A DNA stretch of 64,000 nt from positions 248,001-312,000 of the forward strand of contig JAHZKX010000045.1 in NCBI GenBank assembly GCA_022600195.1, given 5' to 3'. Of this stretch, positions 19,043-27,625 are shown one piece after another. The translations under genes were made by a program, and so were the position numbers. Below the pieces are notes generated by a model. That model searched no databases, was not told the DNA's origin, and saw nothing but the letters and a program-made list of their open reading frames with translations. The stretch is from Planctomycetota bacterium. GTDB taxonomy: Bacteria; Planctomycetota; Planctomycetia; Planctomycetales; Planctomycetaceae. Position 1 is the first letter of the stretch; every line of letters begins with the position of its first letter.

Positions 19043-19463
19043 CTGGGAGACTCCCTGTTTCAATAAGTCCGATTCAGTCAGGCTCTTTTCAGTTTCGGAT
19101 CTACTTTGCAGAAGAAATATTTGCTAATACGTTACAGCAACTTACAAGCGCTGTTATACATATACGATGATTCGTCAATAGTGGTTCATGGTCATTTTTG
19201 GAGTTCGCAGAATAAAAGTTGCCCGTTTATTATCTCAAAGCAACAAACAAATGACATGGCAAAAAAAAAAATCAATGGAAATGACAAAAAGTCCTGAAAA
19301 ATAGGGGTAAACACATTGACTTTTGGAATTCAGGTCACTTTACTTACGCTTGGTTCGGAGAGAGCAATGTCTCATTTTCGATCACAGCCCAGATTTGGCA
19401 ACCCATTATGACGAGGTGGTAACTCACTTCTTTCATTTTCAATTCCAGTATCAGGAGTTCACG
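19043..19463. other. Divergent regulatory region between the response regulator and HU genes
   Basis: The region carries an 11-A tract at 19261-19271 and a promoter at 19316-19344 for the HU-like gene. A 63-codon frame at 19106-19297 lacks a ribosome site and is not considered a gene. Confidence 0.5.
19316..19344 (+). promoter_or_regulatory. Sigma70-type promoter of the HU-like gene
   Basis: TTGACT (19316-19321) and TTTACT (19339-19344) are separated by 17 bases. The leader to the ATG at 19464 would be about 110 bases. Confidence 0.5.
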
Positions 19464-19793
19464 ATGGCAGCAAAGGCTACGACTAAAGATAAGCCACTTA
19501 CCAAAACAGAGATCCTTAATGCATTGGCTGAAGGTTCTGGACTAACTAAGAAAGAAGTTACTGCTGTTCTTGATGAACTCAGCGGACTGATTTCCAAAAA
19601 CATTGGGAAACGTGGTCCTGGTGTTTTCAATATTCCAGGGCTCCTTAAAATTCAAGTCCAGCGTAAACCTGCCACAAAAGCAACAACCCGACCTAACCCA
19701 TTCAAACCTGGTGAAATGATGCAGGTAGCTGCCAAGCCAGCTCGGAATGTTGTTAAGGTTCGGCCTCTCAAAGCCTTGAAAGAGATGGTCTGA
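19464..19793 (+). CDS. HU/IHF-family DNA-binding protein
   Basis: The 109-residue protein starts at the ATG at 19464 behind CAGGAG; the frame is open to 19323 without support. It matches the HU fold: N-terminal helices with KTEILNALAEGSGLTKKEV, the dimer core, and a DNA-binding arm around residues 55-95 containing TRPNPFKPGE in place of the usual RNPxTG tip. It should bend and compact DNA in the nucleoid. Its single-gene unit has its own promoter. Confidence 0.88.
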   Translation: MAAKATTKDKPLTKTEILNALAEGSGLTKKEVTAVLDELSGLISKNIGKRGPGVFNIPGLLKIQVQRKPATKATTRPNPFKPGEMMQVAAKPARNVVKVRPLKALKEMV

Positions 19794-19829
19794 TCTCCTT
19801 TCAGCTTTGCCTCTGAAACTAGAACATGA

Positions 19830-19860
19830 GGTGCAGTCTCCCGAAGTGGAGGCTGCATCG
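19830..19860 (+). terminator. Possible terminator of the HU-like gene
   Basis: The arms 19832-19841 and 19848-19857 pair over 10 bp with one G:U. There is no T-run directly after it, so its role is uncertain. Confidence 0.4.
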
Positions 19861-20170
19861 TGCATGTTACTATTTTGCAATGTTTGATGCCGAAGGTATA
19901 GAGATACGAAAAGATACTAGTTATTTTTCTTGTAGTAAAGTGCCTCAGGTTTTCTCTCGATCATGAGTCTTTCCAGGGAAAAAGCAATTTTTATTTGAAA
20001 TTTCTTTATTTTTGTGTAGATAAGCATCATTAAGTTCCTCAAAGCAGATGTTGTTGTAAGTGTGTATTTGAAAACACTTTACATCTGCAGTGTATAACCT
20101 CAGATTACGATGTGCTTCAATTCTCAGTCCACTTTGAGGTATCTCTGCGCTGATGGCTTGCGCTAGCCTC

Positions 20171-20199
20171 TTGACGGTATAAATGTGGGCATGTAAAAT
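20171..20199 (+). promoter_or_regulatory. csrA: Sigma70-type promoter of csrA
   Basis: TTGACG (20171-20176) and TAAAAT (20194-20199) have the optimal 17-base spacer. The predicted start is near 20206, giving a leader of about 115 bases. Confidence 0.65.
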
Positions 20200-20286
20200 C
20201 TCAACATATGTAATTGATTAGTATTTCTACTGATTAAGAGCAGTGGTGTTTAACCTCCCTGAAAACACTACGTTTAAGTTTACGTG

Positions 20287-20303
20287 GGATGCATCAGGCA
20301 TCC
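20287..20303 (+). promoter_or_regulatory. Leader hairpin next to the csrA ribosome site
   Basis: GGATGC (20287-20292) pairs with GCATCC (20298-20303) around a five-base loop, ending two bases before the purine-rich ribosome site. A GGA trinucleotide, the core of CsrA sites, lies at the stem base rather than in the loop, so autoregulation is only a possibility. Confidence 0.4.
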
Positions 20304-20319
20304 TGAGAGAGAACATGGC

Positions 20320-20532
20320 ATGTTAGTTTTATCCCGCAAGAAGAATGAGAAAATCGTCATTGATGAGAATATCATCATTACGATTGTCGAAGTACGCGGT
20401 GACAAAGTTCGCCTAGGAATCGAAGCCCCTCGTGAAGTGCCCATTCATCGTAGCGAAGTCTATGACGCAATCCAGAACGAGCAGAATTCAACATCAGAGA
20501 CAAAAAACGGAGCCTCTGAGTTATTGCAATAG
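20320..20532 (+). CDS. csrA: Carbon storage regulator CsrA
   Basis: From the ATG at 20320 the protein has 70 residues and begins with MLVLSRKKNEKIVI, the hallmark of CsrA/RsmA, with the conserved VRLGIEAPREVPIHRSEVY segment that includes the RNA-binding Arg of strand 5. It is a dimeric RNA-binding translational regulator. The upstream in-frame ATG at 20284 is rejected because it would add a non-family extension. Another ATG at 20315 is out of frame and stops at once. A terminator follows. Confidence 0.95.
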   Translation: MLVLSRKKNEKIVIDENIIITIVEVRGDKVRLGIEAPREVPIHRSEVYDAIQNEQNSTSETKNGASELLQ

Positions 20533-20560
20533 TTTTGAATTGCTCAATTATGAATACCAC

Positions 20561-20587
20561 AAAAGCCGCTCTTGAGCGGCTTTTTTT
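20561..20587 (+). terminator. Rho-independent terminator after csrA
   Basis: An 11-bp perfect stem (20561-20571 with 20574-20584, core AGCCGCTC) has a very tight two-base loop as written and is followed by a T-run. Confidence 0.85.
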
Positions 20588-20716
20588 ATCAGTTACTCTC
20601 TCGCTGGCATTCTGACTGAGGTGTTGGATTTAAAAAGTATTTTCAGAGAAGATGGATTCTCTTAACTCCATCCGCTTGACTTATTTCATGGAAACCGTAG
20701 ATTACTATTTCGCATG

Positions 20717-20791
20717 GGCCCCATCGTCTAGTTAGGCCCAGGACATCGGGTTTTCATCCCGAAAACAGGGGTTCAAATCCCCTTGGGGTCA
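20717..20791 (+). tRNA. tRNA-Glu (anticodon TTC)
   Basis: A full cloverleaf can be drawn: acceptor stem GGCCCCA/TGGGGTC (one G:U at the second pair), D arm from GTCT to AGGA, anticodon stem TCGGG/CCCGA with loop TTTTCAT giving TTC, and T arm GGGG/CCCC with TTCAAAT. The discriminator base is A. CCA is not encoded. A hairpin terminator follows within five bases. Confidence 0.93.
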
Positions 20792-20795
20792 ATTC

Positions 20796-20834
20796 AAAGC
20801 AACGATTATTCCATTGGATAATCGTTGCTTTTTT
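20796..20834. terminator. Hairpin shared by tRNA-Glu and the aminotransferase 3' end
   Basis: A perfect 14-bp stem (20796-20809 with 20818-20831) around an eight-base loop is followed by T residues on the plus strand and preceded by A residues. Most of it lies inside the last codons and stop of the minus-strand aminotransferase gene. Confidence 0.75.
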
Positions 20835-22035
20835 TATGTCTCAGGTTAAGTGGATTGTGCGTATACATATGAGTAATTTGTGCAGCCTGGTCATGAATAT
20901 GAGATATTGCTTGTGCGATCGTTTTCATGTTCTTCTCATCAGTTAATAAAATTGGATGATGAAGCACAACGAGATTTTGGTCACACAAGGTAGCCACCGG
21001 TAATTGATTGACCTGTTTGAATCGTTTATTGCTGTGAATCATGTGCAGCGCCCTGAATCCTGGAAACAGGGCAATTCCCTCAGCTTGCATGGAGTCGCAG
21101 AACCGTTCTCGGGACAGGCCTGCAAAGTGATCTGCGTTATATTTGAATCCCAACTTGTAATAACCGGGATAAGACGAGGTGTCATGTGTATAGTCTGTGT
21201 TTGTGAGGCTAGTCAATCCCGAGTTTTCTCCCAGCTGTTGCAGCAGATGTTCTACGTTGGTCTGCCGTTTTTGATGATGCTGTTGAAGAGTTTGCAGTTG
21301 TGGAATGAGCAAACCGGCTTGCAGCTCTGTGAGCGGATAGGCTTCATTTCCGCGGTAGGAGTAAAGTTTGACTCTTTGTGCGATTTGTGGTGAAGAAGTC
21401 ATTAAAGCGCCGCCTCGTCCTGCAGTCAGCAATTTACTGCCTCCAAAGCTGAGGATTCCAATCTGGCCCCAACTACCTGCAGTACGTCCCTCAATATTGA
21501 TACCCGGTACCTGGCAGGCATCTTCAATGATCGGAATCCCTGTTTTTGTTGAAAAATTTTCGAGAGCCTGCATGGGGACCATTCCCCCGTGCAGATGGGA
21601 AACCAGAATACATTTTGTGGATTTTGTGATTGCCTGTTCCAGCAGGTTCAGATCCAGGTTGCAGTTTCTGCTGTCGACATCTATGAGCATTGGTGTGGCA
21701 CCGACCGCCAGAATATTTTTGAAATTTCCTTCGAAGTCATAAGCCGCCAGGATGACTTCATCACCCTTTCCGATTCCCAGACCACGCAGTGCAAGTTCAA
21801 CGGCCACGGTTCCACTTGAGCAGAGAATGACTTGTTCCCTCTGGTGGAGCGTGGCAAGTTCCTGCTGTAACTGTTCTAAGTAGGGGCCATGATATTTCCC
21901 CCATATTCCTGATTGTTGTGCCTCCTCCAAAACCTGATTGACTGCTTTGTCCGGAAAAGGCCATTCGGGAGGACCTTGGGGAAAGCAGGCAGTTCCACCC
22001 AGGATTGCCGGTTTTTTTTGAGATAAACTGTTCAT
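20806..22035 (-). CDS. DegT/DnrJ/EryC1/StrS family PLP aminotransferase
   Basis: The 409-residue protein is a fold-type I aminotransferase with EDACQ (Asp172 contacts PLP) and the Schiff-base lysine in SFGGSK (Lys201), as in sugar aminotransferases that act on nucleotide-linked keto sugars. Length and domain order fit the family. No nucleotide-sugar genes are next to it, so its substrate is unknown. It could in principle be the GnnB-type partner of the GnnA-like dehydrogenase at 37037, but they are 15 kb apart and this is only a guess. Its final codons form part of a terminator hairpin. Confidence 0.88.
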   Translation of the reverse strand: MNSLSQKKPAILGGTACFPQGPPEWPFPDKAVNQVLEEAQQSGIWGKYHGPYLEQLQQELATLHQREQVILCSSGTVAVELALRGLGIGKGDEVILAAYDFEGNFKNILAVGATPMLIDVDSRNCNLDLNLLEQAITKSTKCILVSHLHGGMVPMQALENFSTKTGIPIIEDACQVPGINIEGRTAGSWGQIGILSFGGSKLLTAGRGGALMTSSPQIAQRVKLYSYRGNEAYPLTELQAGLLIPQLQTLQQHHQKRQTNVEHLLQQLGENSGLTSLTNTDYTHDTSSYPGYYKLGFKYNADHFAGLSRERFCDSMQAEGIALFPGFRALHMIHSNKRFKQVNQLPVATLCDQNLVVLHHPILLTDEKNMKTIAQAISHIHDQAAQITHMYTHNPLNLRHKKSNDYPME

Positions 22036-22306
22036 AAGCTTTGATAGCTGGTACTGATTTTTGCGTCGGAAATCGGAATTCGTGAATCAGATAGTATTGT
22101 ACTGAAGAAGGTTTGACTAAACTATCTATAACGTACTTTTGCTATTCAAGGCCAGTAAGTCGTGCCGTTTTTGGCATTTGTCTGAAGTCAGGTCACGTTT
22201 CAGATTTTTAGTTCAGTTTTTGCCAGTAACAGTCAATGCAGGACAGCCTTTCTTTGCAGATTATACTGTCGGCAGTTCACAGGTTATCTTCATTAGTGAG
22301 TGAGTC

Positions 22307-23413
22307 ATGTCACATCAAATTAAATTTATTATGGTCGGTGGTTTTTTAGGGGCGGGAAAAACCACAACTCTGAGTCGACTGGCAAAATATTATTCTGGCC
22401 AGGGACTGAAAGTGGGGGTCGTGACCAACGATCAGGCAGCAGATCTGGTAGATACGAATGCACTGCGCTCACAAGGATTAAATGTAGGCGAAGTGGCAGG
22501 GGCCTGTTTCTGTTGCCATTTTGACGCTCTGATGGAGACGATTGAAGAACTGGGCTCAAATGCCAGACCTGATGTGATTCTGGCAGAGCCCGTCGGTAGT
22601 TGTACCGATCTGGTTGCAACCGTGATTCAACCCATCAAACGCTTATTTGATGCCGAATTTTCCATCCATCCTTATACCGTTCTCATGAAGCCCAGCCATG
22701 GCAGGAAGATTCTGAAAAATGACAAGGGTTCCGGTTTTTCGCCGAAGGCTGCCTATATCCTGAAAAAGCAACTGGAAGAAGCAGATCTGATTCTGGTCAA
22801 TCGTATTGATGAACTTTCTGTTGAAGACGTCGATGAACTCATTCAATTAATCGGAGAGCACTTTCCCGGCACTCCTGTTCTAAAAACATCTGCGTTAACG
22901 GGTGAAGGCTTTGAAGCTTTGACAGCGTTTCTGGAGCAGGAGGGCGACTTTGGGAGTAAAATCCTCGATATCGACTATGACATTTATGCAGAGGGCGAAG
23001 CAGAACTGGGTTGGTTGAACAGCAGCGTACGCATCTCATCAGAGACTTCTTTTTCTCTGGATCAATTATTGATGGATGTGATTTCGCAATTGCAGACCTC
23101 ATTTAAAGCAAAGGGAGTCGAAACGGCCCATCTCAAGACCATTGGTTTATGGGAAGGTTTTTTTGGTGTCGCGAATCTGGTGAGTAATGACAGTCAGCCC
23201 ACATTATCATTATCATCAGACTGTACAGTGAACGAAGTTGATTTGATTGTGAATGCACGTGTGGCCTGTGACCCTGAAGCATTAGCAGGGCAGGTGAAGA
23301 GTGTATTACAGAATTGTGCGAAAGAACGAAGTGCGAATTTAGAGTTTCGTCAGACACAGAGTTTTCGTCCGGGCAGACCTGTGCCAACACATCGCTATGC
23401 GGCACCTCAGTAA
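22307..23413 (+). CDS. CobW/HypB/UreG family GTP-binding protein
   Basis: The 368-residue protein has the P-loop GFLGAGKTT (12-20), a CFCC metal-binding motif at residues 67-70 (the CxCC of COG0523 metallochaperones), and a guanine-specificity NRID motif near residue 165. Such proteins deliver zinc, cobalt or nickel to target enzymes with GTP hydrolysis. No zinc-regulated or cobalamin genes lie nearby, so the metal is unknown. The gene is followed, 55 bases later, by mutY. Confidence 0.88.
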   Translation: MSHQIKFIMVGGFLGAGKTTTLSRLAKYYSGQGLKVGVVTNDQAADLVDTNALRSQGLNVGEVAGACFCCHFDALMETIEELGSNARPDVILAEPVGSCTDLVATVIQPIKRLFDAEFSIHPYTVLMKPSHGRKILKNDKGSGFSPKAAYILKKQLEEADLILVNRIDELSVEDVDELIQLIGEHFPGTPVLKTSALTGEGFEALTAFLEQEGDFGSKILDIDYDIYAEGEAELGWLNSSVRISSETSFSLDQLLMDVISQLQTSFKAKGVETAHLKTIGLWEGFFGVANLVSNDSQPTLSLSSDCTVNEVDLIVNARVACDPEALAGQVKSVLQNCAKERSANLEFRQTQSFRPGRPVPTHRYAAPQ

Positions 23414-23468
23414 TCCTCAGCATCAGGACTGTTCCGACCCTTAGCATTAGTTGATTAGCTGGAATTCA

Positions 23469-24716
23469 ATGTCTGAGCTGAATTCATTATTTGATTCCGA
23501 AAGGCGGCAGAGATTTCGCCGACAGTTAATGTCGTGGTATGCGACCCATCAGCGCGATTTACCCTGGCGTCGGCGCAATGATCCTTATGCTGTCTGGATC
23601 AGTGAAATCATGCTGCAGCAAACCGTTGTCGCAGCCGTGATTCCCTACTTTGAAAAATTTATGGAGCGTTTTTCCGATGTGCAATCACTGGCAAGGGCCG
23701 CCGAAAGCGAAGTGTTGCAGTATTGGGAAGGGCTCGGGTATTACAGCCGGGCACGCAATATTCATAAATCTGCCAGGATCATCACCGAAGAACTTCAGGG
23801 CAAGTTTCCCACCGATGTGGTAGCGTTACAAGAGCTACCGGGAATCGGACGGTATACCGCGGGAGCCATTTGTTCCTTTGCCTATGACAAGCCAGCGCCA
23901 ATCGTCGAGGCCAATACATTACGACTGTATTCTCGACTGATGGGACTGGAGGAAGATCCCAGGTCAAAGTCAGGGCAAAATCAATTGTGGGAGTTTGCGA
24001 AACTGATTCTTCCAAGAAAATCACCTGGAAATTTCAATCAGGCACTGATGGACCTGGGAAGTCTGATTTGCACGCCCCAAAACCCTGACTGTGCTGTCTG
24101 TCCCGTCAGCTCGGGATGTGAAGCATTTTTGAAACAGCGTCAACATCTAATTCCTTTGCCGAAAGTGCGTCCGGAAATTACACCTCTGACAGATGCCAGC
24201 ATCGCCGTATTCACCGAGGGGAAAGTGATGATCAGACAACGGACACCGGGAGAACGCTGGGCAGGTTTATGGGATTTTCCTCGTTTCACTCTGGAAGAAA
24301 TGAATGGTTCTCCGCATCCGGTTGTGACTAAGAACCAATCAAAATCGCAAAAGAAGGCTGTGAAGTCAAAGAAGAGAACGCCGAAGGAGCAAGAGAACAT
24401 TCCTGATGGCTTGACGCAGGAAGTGATACCTCGATTGGAGCGGTATTTACTGGAGCAGGCAGGGGTCAGGGCATCAGTAAAGAATTTTGCAGCTGAGATT
24501 CGGCACAGTGTCACTCGTTATAAAATTCGTTTGCTATGTTTCGTCGCACATGTTGAGTCTATTGATAATAAGCAGCTTGCTACAGACCGTCAGAAAAACA
24601 ATCACCAGTCTACCTATCAATGGGTGACGGTGGATGAACTGGAAGAGTATCCCCTTTCTGTTACCGGCAGAAAATTCGCCAGACTTCTGGCAGAAACGAA
24701 TCTTTTACTTGATTGA
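23469..24716 (+). CDS. mutY: A/G-specific adenine glycosylase
   Basis: From the ATG at 23469 the protein has 415 residues. It shows the HhH-GPD core with catalytic Glu46 in SEIMLQQT, the hairpin LPGIGRYTAGAI, and the [4Fe-4S] ligands C-x6-C-x2-C-x5-C around residues 199-215. The C-terminal NUDIX-like domain (from about 235) carries a lysine-rich insertion (285-305). The position of the conserved catalytic Asp of E. coli MutY (Asp138) is Glu148 here. The enzyme removes adenine opposite 8-oxoguanine. Confidence 0.92.
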   Translation: MSELNSLFDSERRQRFRRQLMSWYATHQRDLPWRRRNDPYAVWISEIMLQQTVVAAVIPYFEKFMERFSDVQSLARAAESEVLQYWEGLGYYSRARNIHKSARIITEELQGKFPTDVVALQELPGIGRYTAGAICSFAYDKPAPIVEANTLRLYSRLMGLEEDPRSKSGQNQLWEFAKLILPRKSPGNFNQALMDLGSLICTPQNPDCAVCPVSSGCEAFLKQRQHLIPLPKVRPEITPLTDASIAVFTEGKVMIRQRTPGERWAGLWDFPRFTLEEMNGSPHPVVTKNQSKSQKKAVKSKKRTPKEQENIPDGLTQEVIPRLERYLLEQAGVRASVKNFAAEIRHSVTRYKIRLLCFVAHVESIDNKQLATDRQKNNHQSTYQWVTVDELEEYPLSVTGRKFARLLAETNLLLD

Positions 24717-24772
24717 TTCAGATTGAATTGGGTGTCGTCATAGTGTTTATCAGTCACAGTGGCGCAAAAAAA

Positions 24773-24810
24773 TCCCCATTCTCAAAATTGCCTGAGATTG
24801 AGAATGGGGA
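24773..24810. terminator. Bidirectional terminator between mutY and mraZ
   Basis: A 13-bp perfect stem (24773-24785 with 24798-24810) with flanking A-run on the left lies between convergent genes. On the minus strand it is followed by seven T residues, so it is a strong terminator for the mraZ transcript. Confidence 0.8.
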
Positions 24811-24977
24811 AACGTATTTGACTCAAGAGAAGAAAGCGGCATCCGTGCCAAAAAAGCCTTCCATGGTATTAAGCCTTTAGGGGGAATCGGATGTGAGTGG
24901 AGTAACTGAATGAGTTGCTCACTTCTCCCGTAGTCAAAGACGCTGAAGAACAATGTGTATTGTTTTTTGAAAGTGGG

Positions 24978-25460
24978 TTAACCAGAGAGGTCTTTGAAGA
25001 GTGTACCGAATTCAGGCATGTCTTGTTCAAGTAGATTCTGCCATGCTTCAGGATTCCAGATTTCAACGCAGATAACAGCGCCAATGATCATGACGTCCTG
25101 GTTTGGTTGAACCCCCAGAAACTCACGAAACCCTTCTGGAATCGTACAGCGAGATCGATTTGCTAACTGGATGGTGCGATTTCTGGTGGACAGTAACCGT
25201 CCCAGTCGTTGCACTTCATCCCAGCGGTTTTCCAGTCGGTGTGCCTGGATTTTTTGTTTAATCAGATCAACACCCTGCTGTTGTCGGGCTTGCCAGTCTT
25301 CAGCCTTCCAGAGACTCAGGCAACCGGCTCGTTCTTTGGTTAACATCGTTTCCCCGGATTCATCGGTGATCGCTTGAGCCATTTCCACGGGCAGTGAAAT
25401 ACGAAAACGGTCATCGACCGTCCGCTTCACCTCTCCCGTAATAAATGTTTCGCCGCTCAT
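24978..25460 (-). CDS. mraZ: MraZ-like transcriptional regulator, orphan
   Basis: From the ATG at 25460 the protein has 160 residues and the MraZ layout of two SpoVT-AbrB-type DNA-binding repeats: the first around residues 1-55 ([17 protein letters not shown]), the second around 95-150 ([16 protein letters not shown] then [10 protein letters not shown]). MraZ normally heads the division/cell-wall cluster next to rsmH and represses it; here no cluster gene is adjacent. The promoter and two matching palindromes lie upstream (25522-25585). The open frame to 25550 is not used because it crosses the promoter. Confidence 0.85.
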   Translation of the reverse strand: MSGETFITGEVKRTVDDRFRISLPVEMAQAITDESGETMLTKERAGCLSLWKAEDWQARQQQGVDLIKQKIQAHRLENRWDEVQRLGRLLSTRNRTIQLANRSRCTIPEGFREFLGVQPNQDVMIIGAVICVEIWNPEAWQNLLEQDMPEFGTLFKDLSG

Positions 25461-25521
25461 AATCAGCCTGCAGAATGGGGATGTATATTTATCGACTACC
25501 AAAATCATAAAAGAGATCGAT

Positions 25522-25550
25522 ATTGTACTGGGTAGGTAACCCACATTCAA
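25522..25550 (-). promoter_or_regulatory. mraZ: Sigma70-type promoter of mraZ
   Basis: On the minus strand a -35 box TTGAAT (25550-25545) and a -10 box TACAAT (25527-25522) are 17 bases apart. The whole spacer is filled by a 16-bp near-palindrome. Predicted start is near 25515, with a leader of about 55 bases. Confidence 0.65.
25529..25544. promoter_or_regulatory. Palindromic operator copy 1 in the mraZ promoter spacer
   Basis: TGGGTAGGTAACCCAC has inverted TGGGT/ACCCA arms with a five-base spacer, so the half-sites are ten bases apart. MraZ of other bacteria binds repeated GTGGG-type pentamers with five-base spacers, so this fits an autoregulatory site. Confidence 0.6.
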
Positions 25551-25569
25551 CTAGTTTTCAAAGATCAAT

Positions 25570-25585
25570 TGGGTAAGAAACCCAC
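25570..25585. promoter_or_regulatory. Palindromic operator copy 2 upstream of the mraZ promoter
   Basis: TGGGTAAGAAACCCAC differs from copy 1 at only two of 16 positions and lies 41 bases away (about four helical turns), just upstream of the -35 box. Confidence 0.6.
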
Positions 25586-25929
25586 TAAAGATAGAATCTA
25601 CATCTCATTTATTAAAAAGGCAATCATTGATTGGCTGTTTCTCCCGATTTTGTCAAATTTTCTTATTGGCGCTGTTTTTCATGCTGTTATTCGAAACCGT
25701 TCCATTTGCTCTCGCACTCATTTTAAAGTCCGAAAGTCGATCTGCTGTTCACGGGATTGCGATTTTCTGATCTCGATGAAGTTTTTGTTGTTGATGAGTG
25801 TTACCCATGTGTCCGGACGCTCTCAACAACGGGTATCAATTTTGATTGGGGAGGGAACACTTAATAAAAAAACTCCCCCTGACAGTCAGGAGGAGTTTTG
25901 TGTATTAAAAAAGAGACTTAGCGTGAATC
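25586..25929. other. Intergenic region with no gene
   Basis: Apart from the terminator at 25869-25899, I see nothing coding. A 192-codon plus-strand frame (25569-26147) starts inside the operator region and runs into the opposite gene, so it is not called. Confidence 0.5.
25869..25899 (-). terminator. Rho-independent terminator of the Gfo/Idh gene
   Basis: Arms 25869-25882 and 25886-25899 pair over 14 positions with one mismatch and a three-base loop; on the minus strand a T-run follows. Confidence 0.8.
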
Positions 25930-27303
25930 TTAATATTCACGACGTTTCAAGATACCAGGCAGTGGTATGGGATAGGAGCCATCGGCTCGGGCCAGAACCG
26001 GAGCAGGTGAGTCCATTGTCAACTTATCGACATCGGGAGCAAATTCCTGTTCACAATTCAGCATTTCATCGTATGTCACGACTTGTCCTGTATGCGCCGC
26101 CATTCTTCCCATGGAAGTCACCAGACTGGCTTCCGCACCACGTTTGACCTCATTATACGGTTTATCTTGTCGAATCGCATTGATCAGATCATCCCATTCT
26201 ACCTGATAAGGATTCGGCTCTGGTTGTGGATATGCCCACAGAAGGTTTTCTTTTGTTTCATTATAGCCTTTGTAGATTCGAGCTTTTGCCGGATGGTGGG
26301 CTGAGGTGGAGATCACAGCCAACCCTTTGGTGCCATGTGCAAAGCTGGCAAATTTCTGACGACAACCGGGAATGGTTCTTCCTCTCAGGAACATTTTTGT
26401 TCCATCGGCAAAGGTATATTCGACACTGTAGCTGTCAAAGTTCTGATCAACATTATCGCCTCGGTAGTTGCGGCCTCCAGAACCATCGGCTCTTACCGGC
26501 CAGGCATCTTTCATCCAACAGCTTTCGTCGATATTATGAATCAGGAAGTCACTGAAGCCTCCACCACTGGCCCAGAGAAAACCATGAAATCTTGAAATCT
26601 GATAGAGCAGTTCGCTCATTTTTTCGGGTTTTGGCCCGGTTGCCGCAGAACCTGTCGGTCCCGCCATCCGATAGGCCCGCAGTTCCAGAAGGTCGCCAAT
26701 TTGTCCGTCTTTGATGCGATCGTGAAGTTCTTGCCGTGCGATACTGTGACGGCACATCAGTCCCACACCGACCTTAAGATTTTTCTCCACAGATTTTTTA
26801 CCCAGTTCAAACATCTTGCGCGTGCTGGGGCCATCCACGGTAAGTGGTTTTTCCATGAAGACGTTAATCCCTTTTTCGATGGCATAACCAAACTGAACCC
26901 ATCGAAACGCGGGAGGTGTTACCAGCAGCACCACGTCTCCAGGACCGAGACAGCTGATGGCTTTTTCATATCCGTCGAAGCCAATAAATTTCTGATCTTC
27001 GGGAACATCTACTTTGTCGCCCAATGATTTTTTGAGACTTTTGTAACTGTTTTCCAGTCGATGTTCGAAGACGTCTGCCATTGCAACCAGTTTAATGGGA
27101 CCGCTAGTCGTTGAGAGTGCGTTTGCTGCTGCACCTGTTCCACGTCCACCACATCCGACCAATGCAATTTTGATGGTATTTTCATCAGCCGCGTAGACGT
27201 GTGGGATCGCAGTACCAGCCAATACAGAAGCCCCGGCTGCGAGTCGACTGGAATTCTTTAAAAATTCGCGACGGGATGAGGTATTCTTGGGTGCTTCACT
27301 CAT
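25930..27303 (-). CDS. Gfo/Idh/MocA family oxidoreductase, TAT-exported
   Basis: The 457-residue protein begins with a twin-arginine signal (SRREFLKNS, arginines 11-12, then a hydrophobic stretch to about residue 38). After it comes a Rossmann NAD(P)-binding motif (VGCGGRGTGAA) and the EKPLTVDG segment typical of Gfo/Idh/MocA enzymes. Planctomycetes have many such exported sugar oxidoreductases of unknown substrate, folded with cofactor before export. The gene stands alone with its own terminator. Confidence 0.9.
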   Translation of the reverse strand: MSEAPKNTSSRREFLKNSSRLAAGASVLAGTAIPHVYAADENTIKIALVGCGGRGTGAAANALSTTSGPIKLVAMADVFEHRLENSYKSLKKSLGDKVDVPEDQKFIGFDGYEKAISCLGPGDVVLLVTPPAFRWVQFGYAIEKGINVFMEKPLTVDGPSTRKMFELGKKSVEKNLKVGVGLMCRHSIARQELHDRIKDGQIGDLLELRAYRMAGPTGSAATGPKPEKMSELLYQISRFHGFLWASGGGFSDFLIHNIDESCWMKDAWPVRADGSGGRNYRGDNVDQNFDSYSVEYTFADGTKMFLRGRTIPGCRQKFASFAHGTKGLAVISTSAHHPAKARIYKGYNETKENLLWAYPQPEPNPYQVEWDDLINAIRQDKPYNEVKRGAEASLVTSMGRMAAHTGQVVTYDEMLNCEQEFAPDVDKLTMDSPAPVLARADGSYPIPLPGILKRREY

Positions 27304-27625
27304 GTTAGGTTCCTTGGTTAATCGTGGAATAAATTGAAGATCAAAGTGGAATCTCGTATTGGCTGATTGATCGATTGAAAATGGGAATGCAGAATAACTA
27401 TTGATATTCAGTACGTTAAGAATGCAAAGGTCGTTCGGTAAAAACGATAATTTTAACTGATTATATCAATGCGAGAGCGGCACTTGCAACTTGTGGGGGT
27501 GTTTCAGTCGCACGGGAAAGAAAAGGTGGATCGCTCAACTGTGGCGGCAAGAAGAAAAAACCCGAAGACTGAATCTCAGCCTTCGGGTTCATATTTGTAA
27601 GTGATGTTAATTTATCTGTTTTTGC
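27304..27625. other. Intergenic region with no gene
   Basis: It must contain the promoter of the Gfo/Idh gene and holds the DUF1571 terminator; no reading frame or other element is recognised. Confidence 0.5.
27558..27590 (-). terminator. Hairpin terminator of the DUF1571 gene
   Basis: AACCCGAAG (27559-27567) pairs with CTTCGGGTT (27581-27589), with an inner four-base stem. On the minus strand it is followed by T residues. Confidence 0.75.

Larger units (their letters stand above)
19794..20319. other. Intergenic region between HU and csrA
   Basis: No gene is seen. It contains a possible terminator for the HU gene at 19830-19860, a strong promoter at 20171-20199 and a leader hairpin just before csrA. 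The AT-rich middle (19900-20160) has only weak inverted repeats. Confidence 0.5.

Noticed and set aside
19106-19297. A 63-codon frame before the HU-like gene
   Set aside because: It runs through a poly-A tract with no ribosome site and ends just before a good promoter.
20717-20791. tRNA-Glu as an integration site for a mobile island
   Set aside because: I noticed no integrase gene and no repeat of the tRNA 3' end in the neighbouring sequence; the flanking genes are ordinary.
25569-26147. A 192-codon plus-strand frame
   Set aside because: It starts within the mraZ operator region, crosses the Gfo/Idh terminator and runs into that gene, so it is most likely chance.
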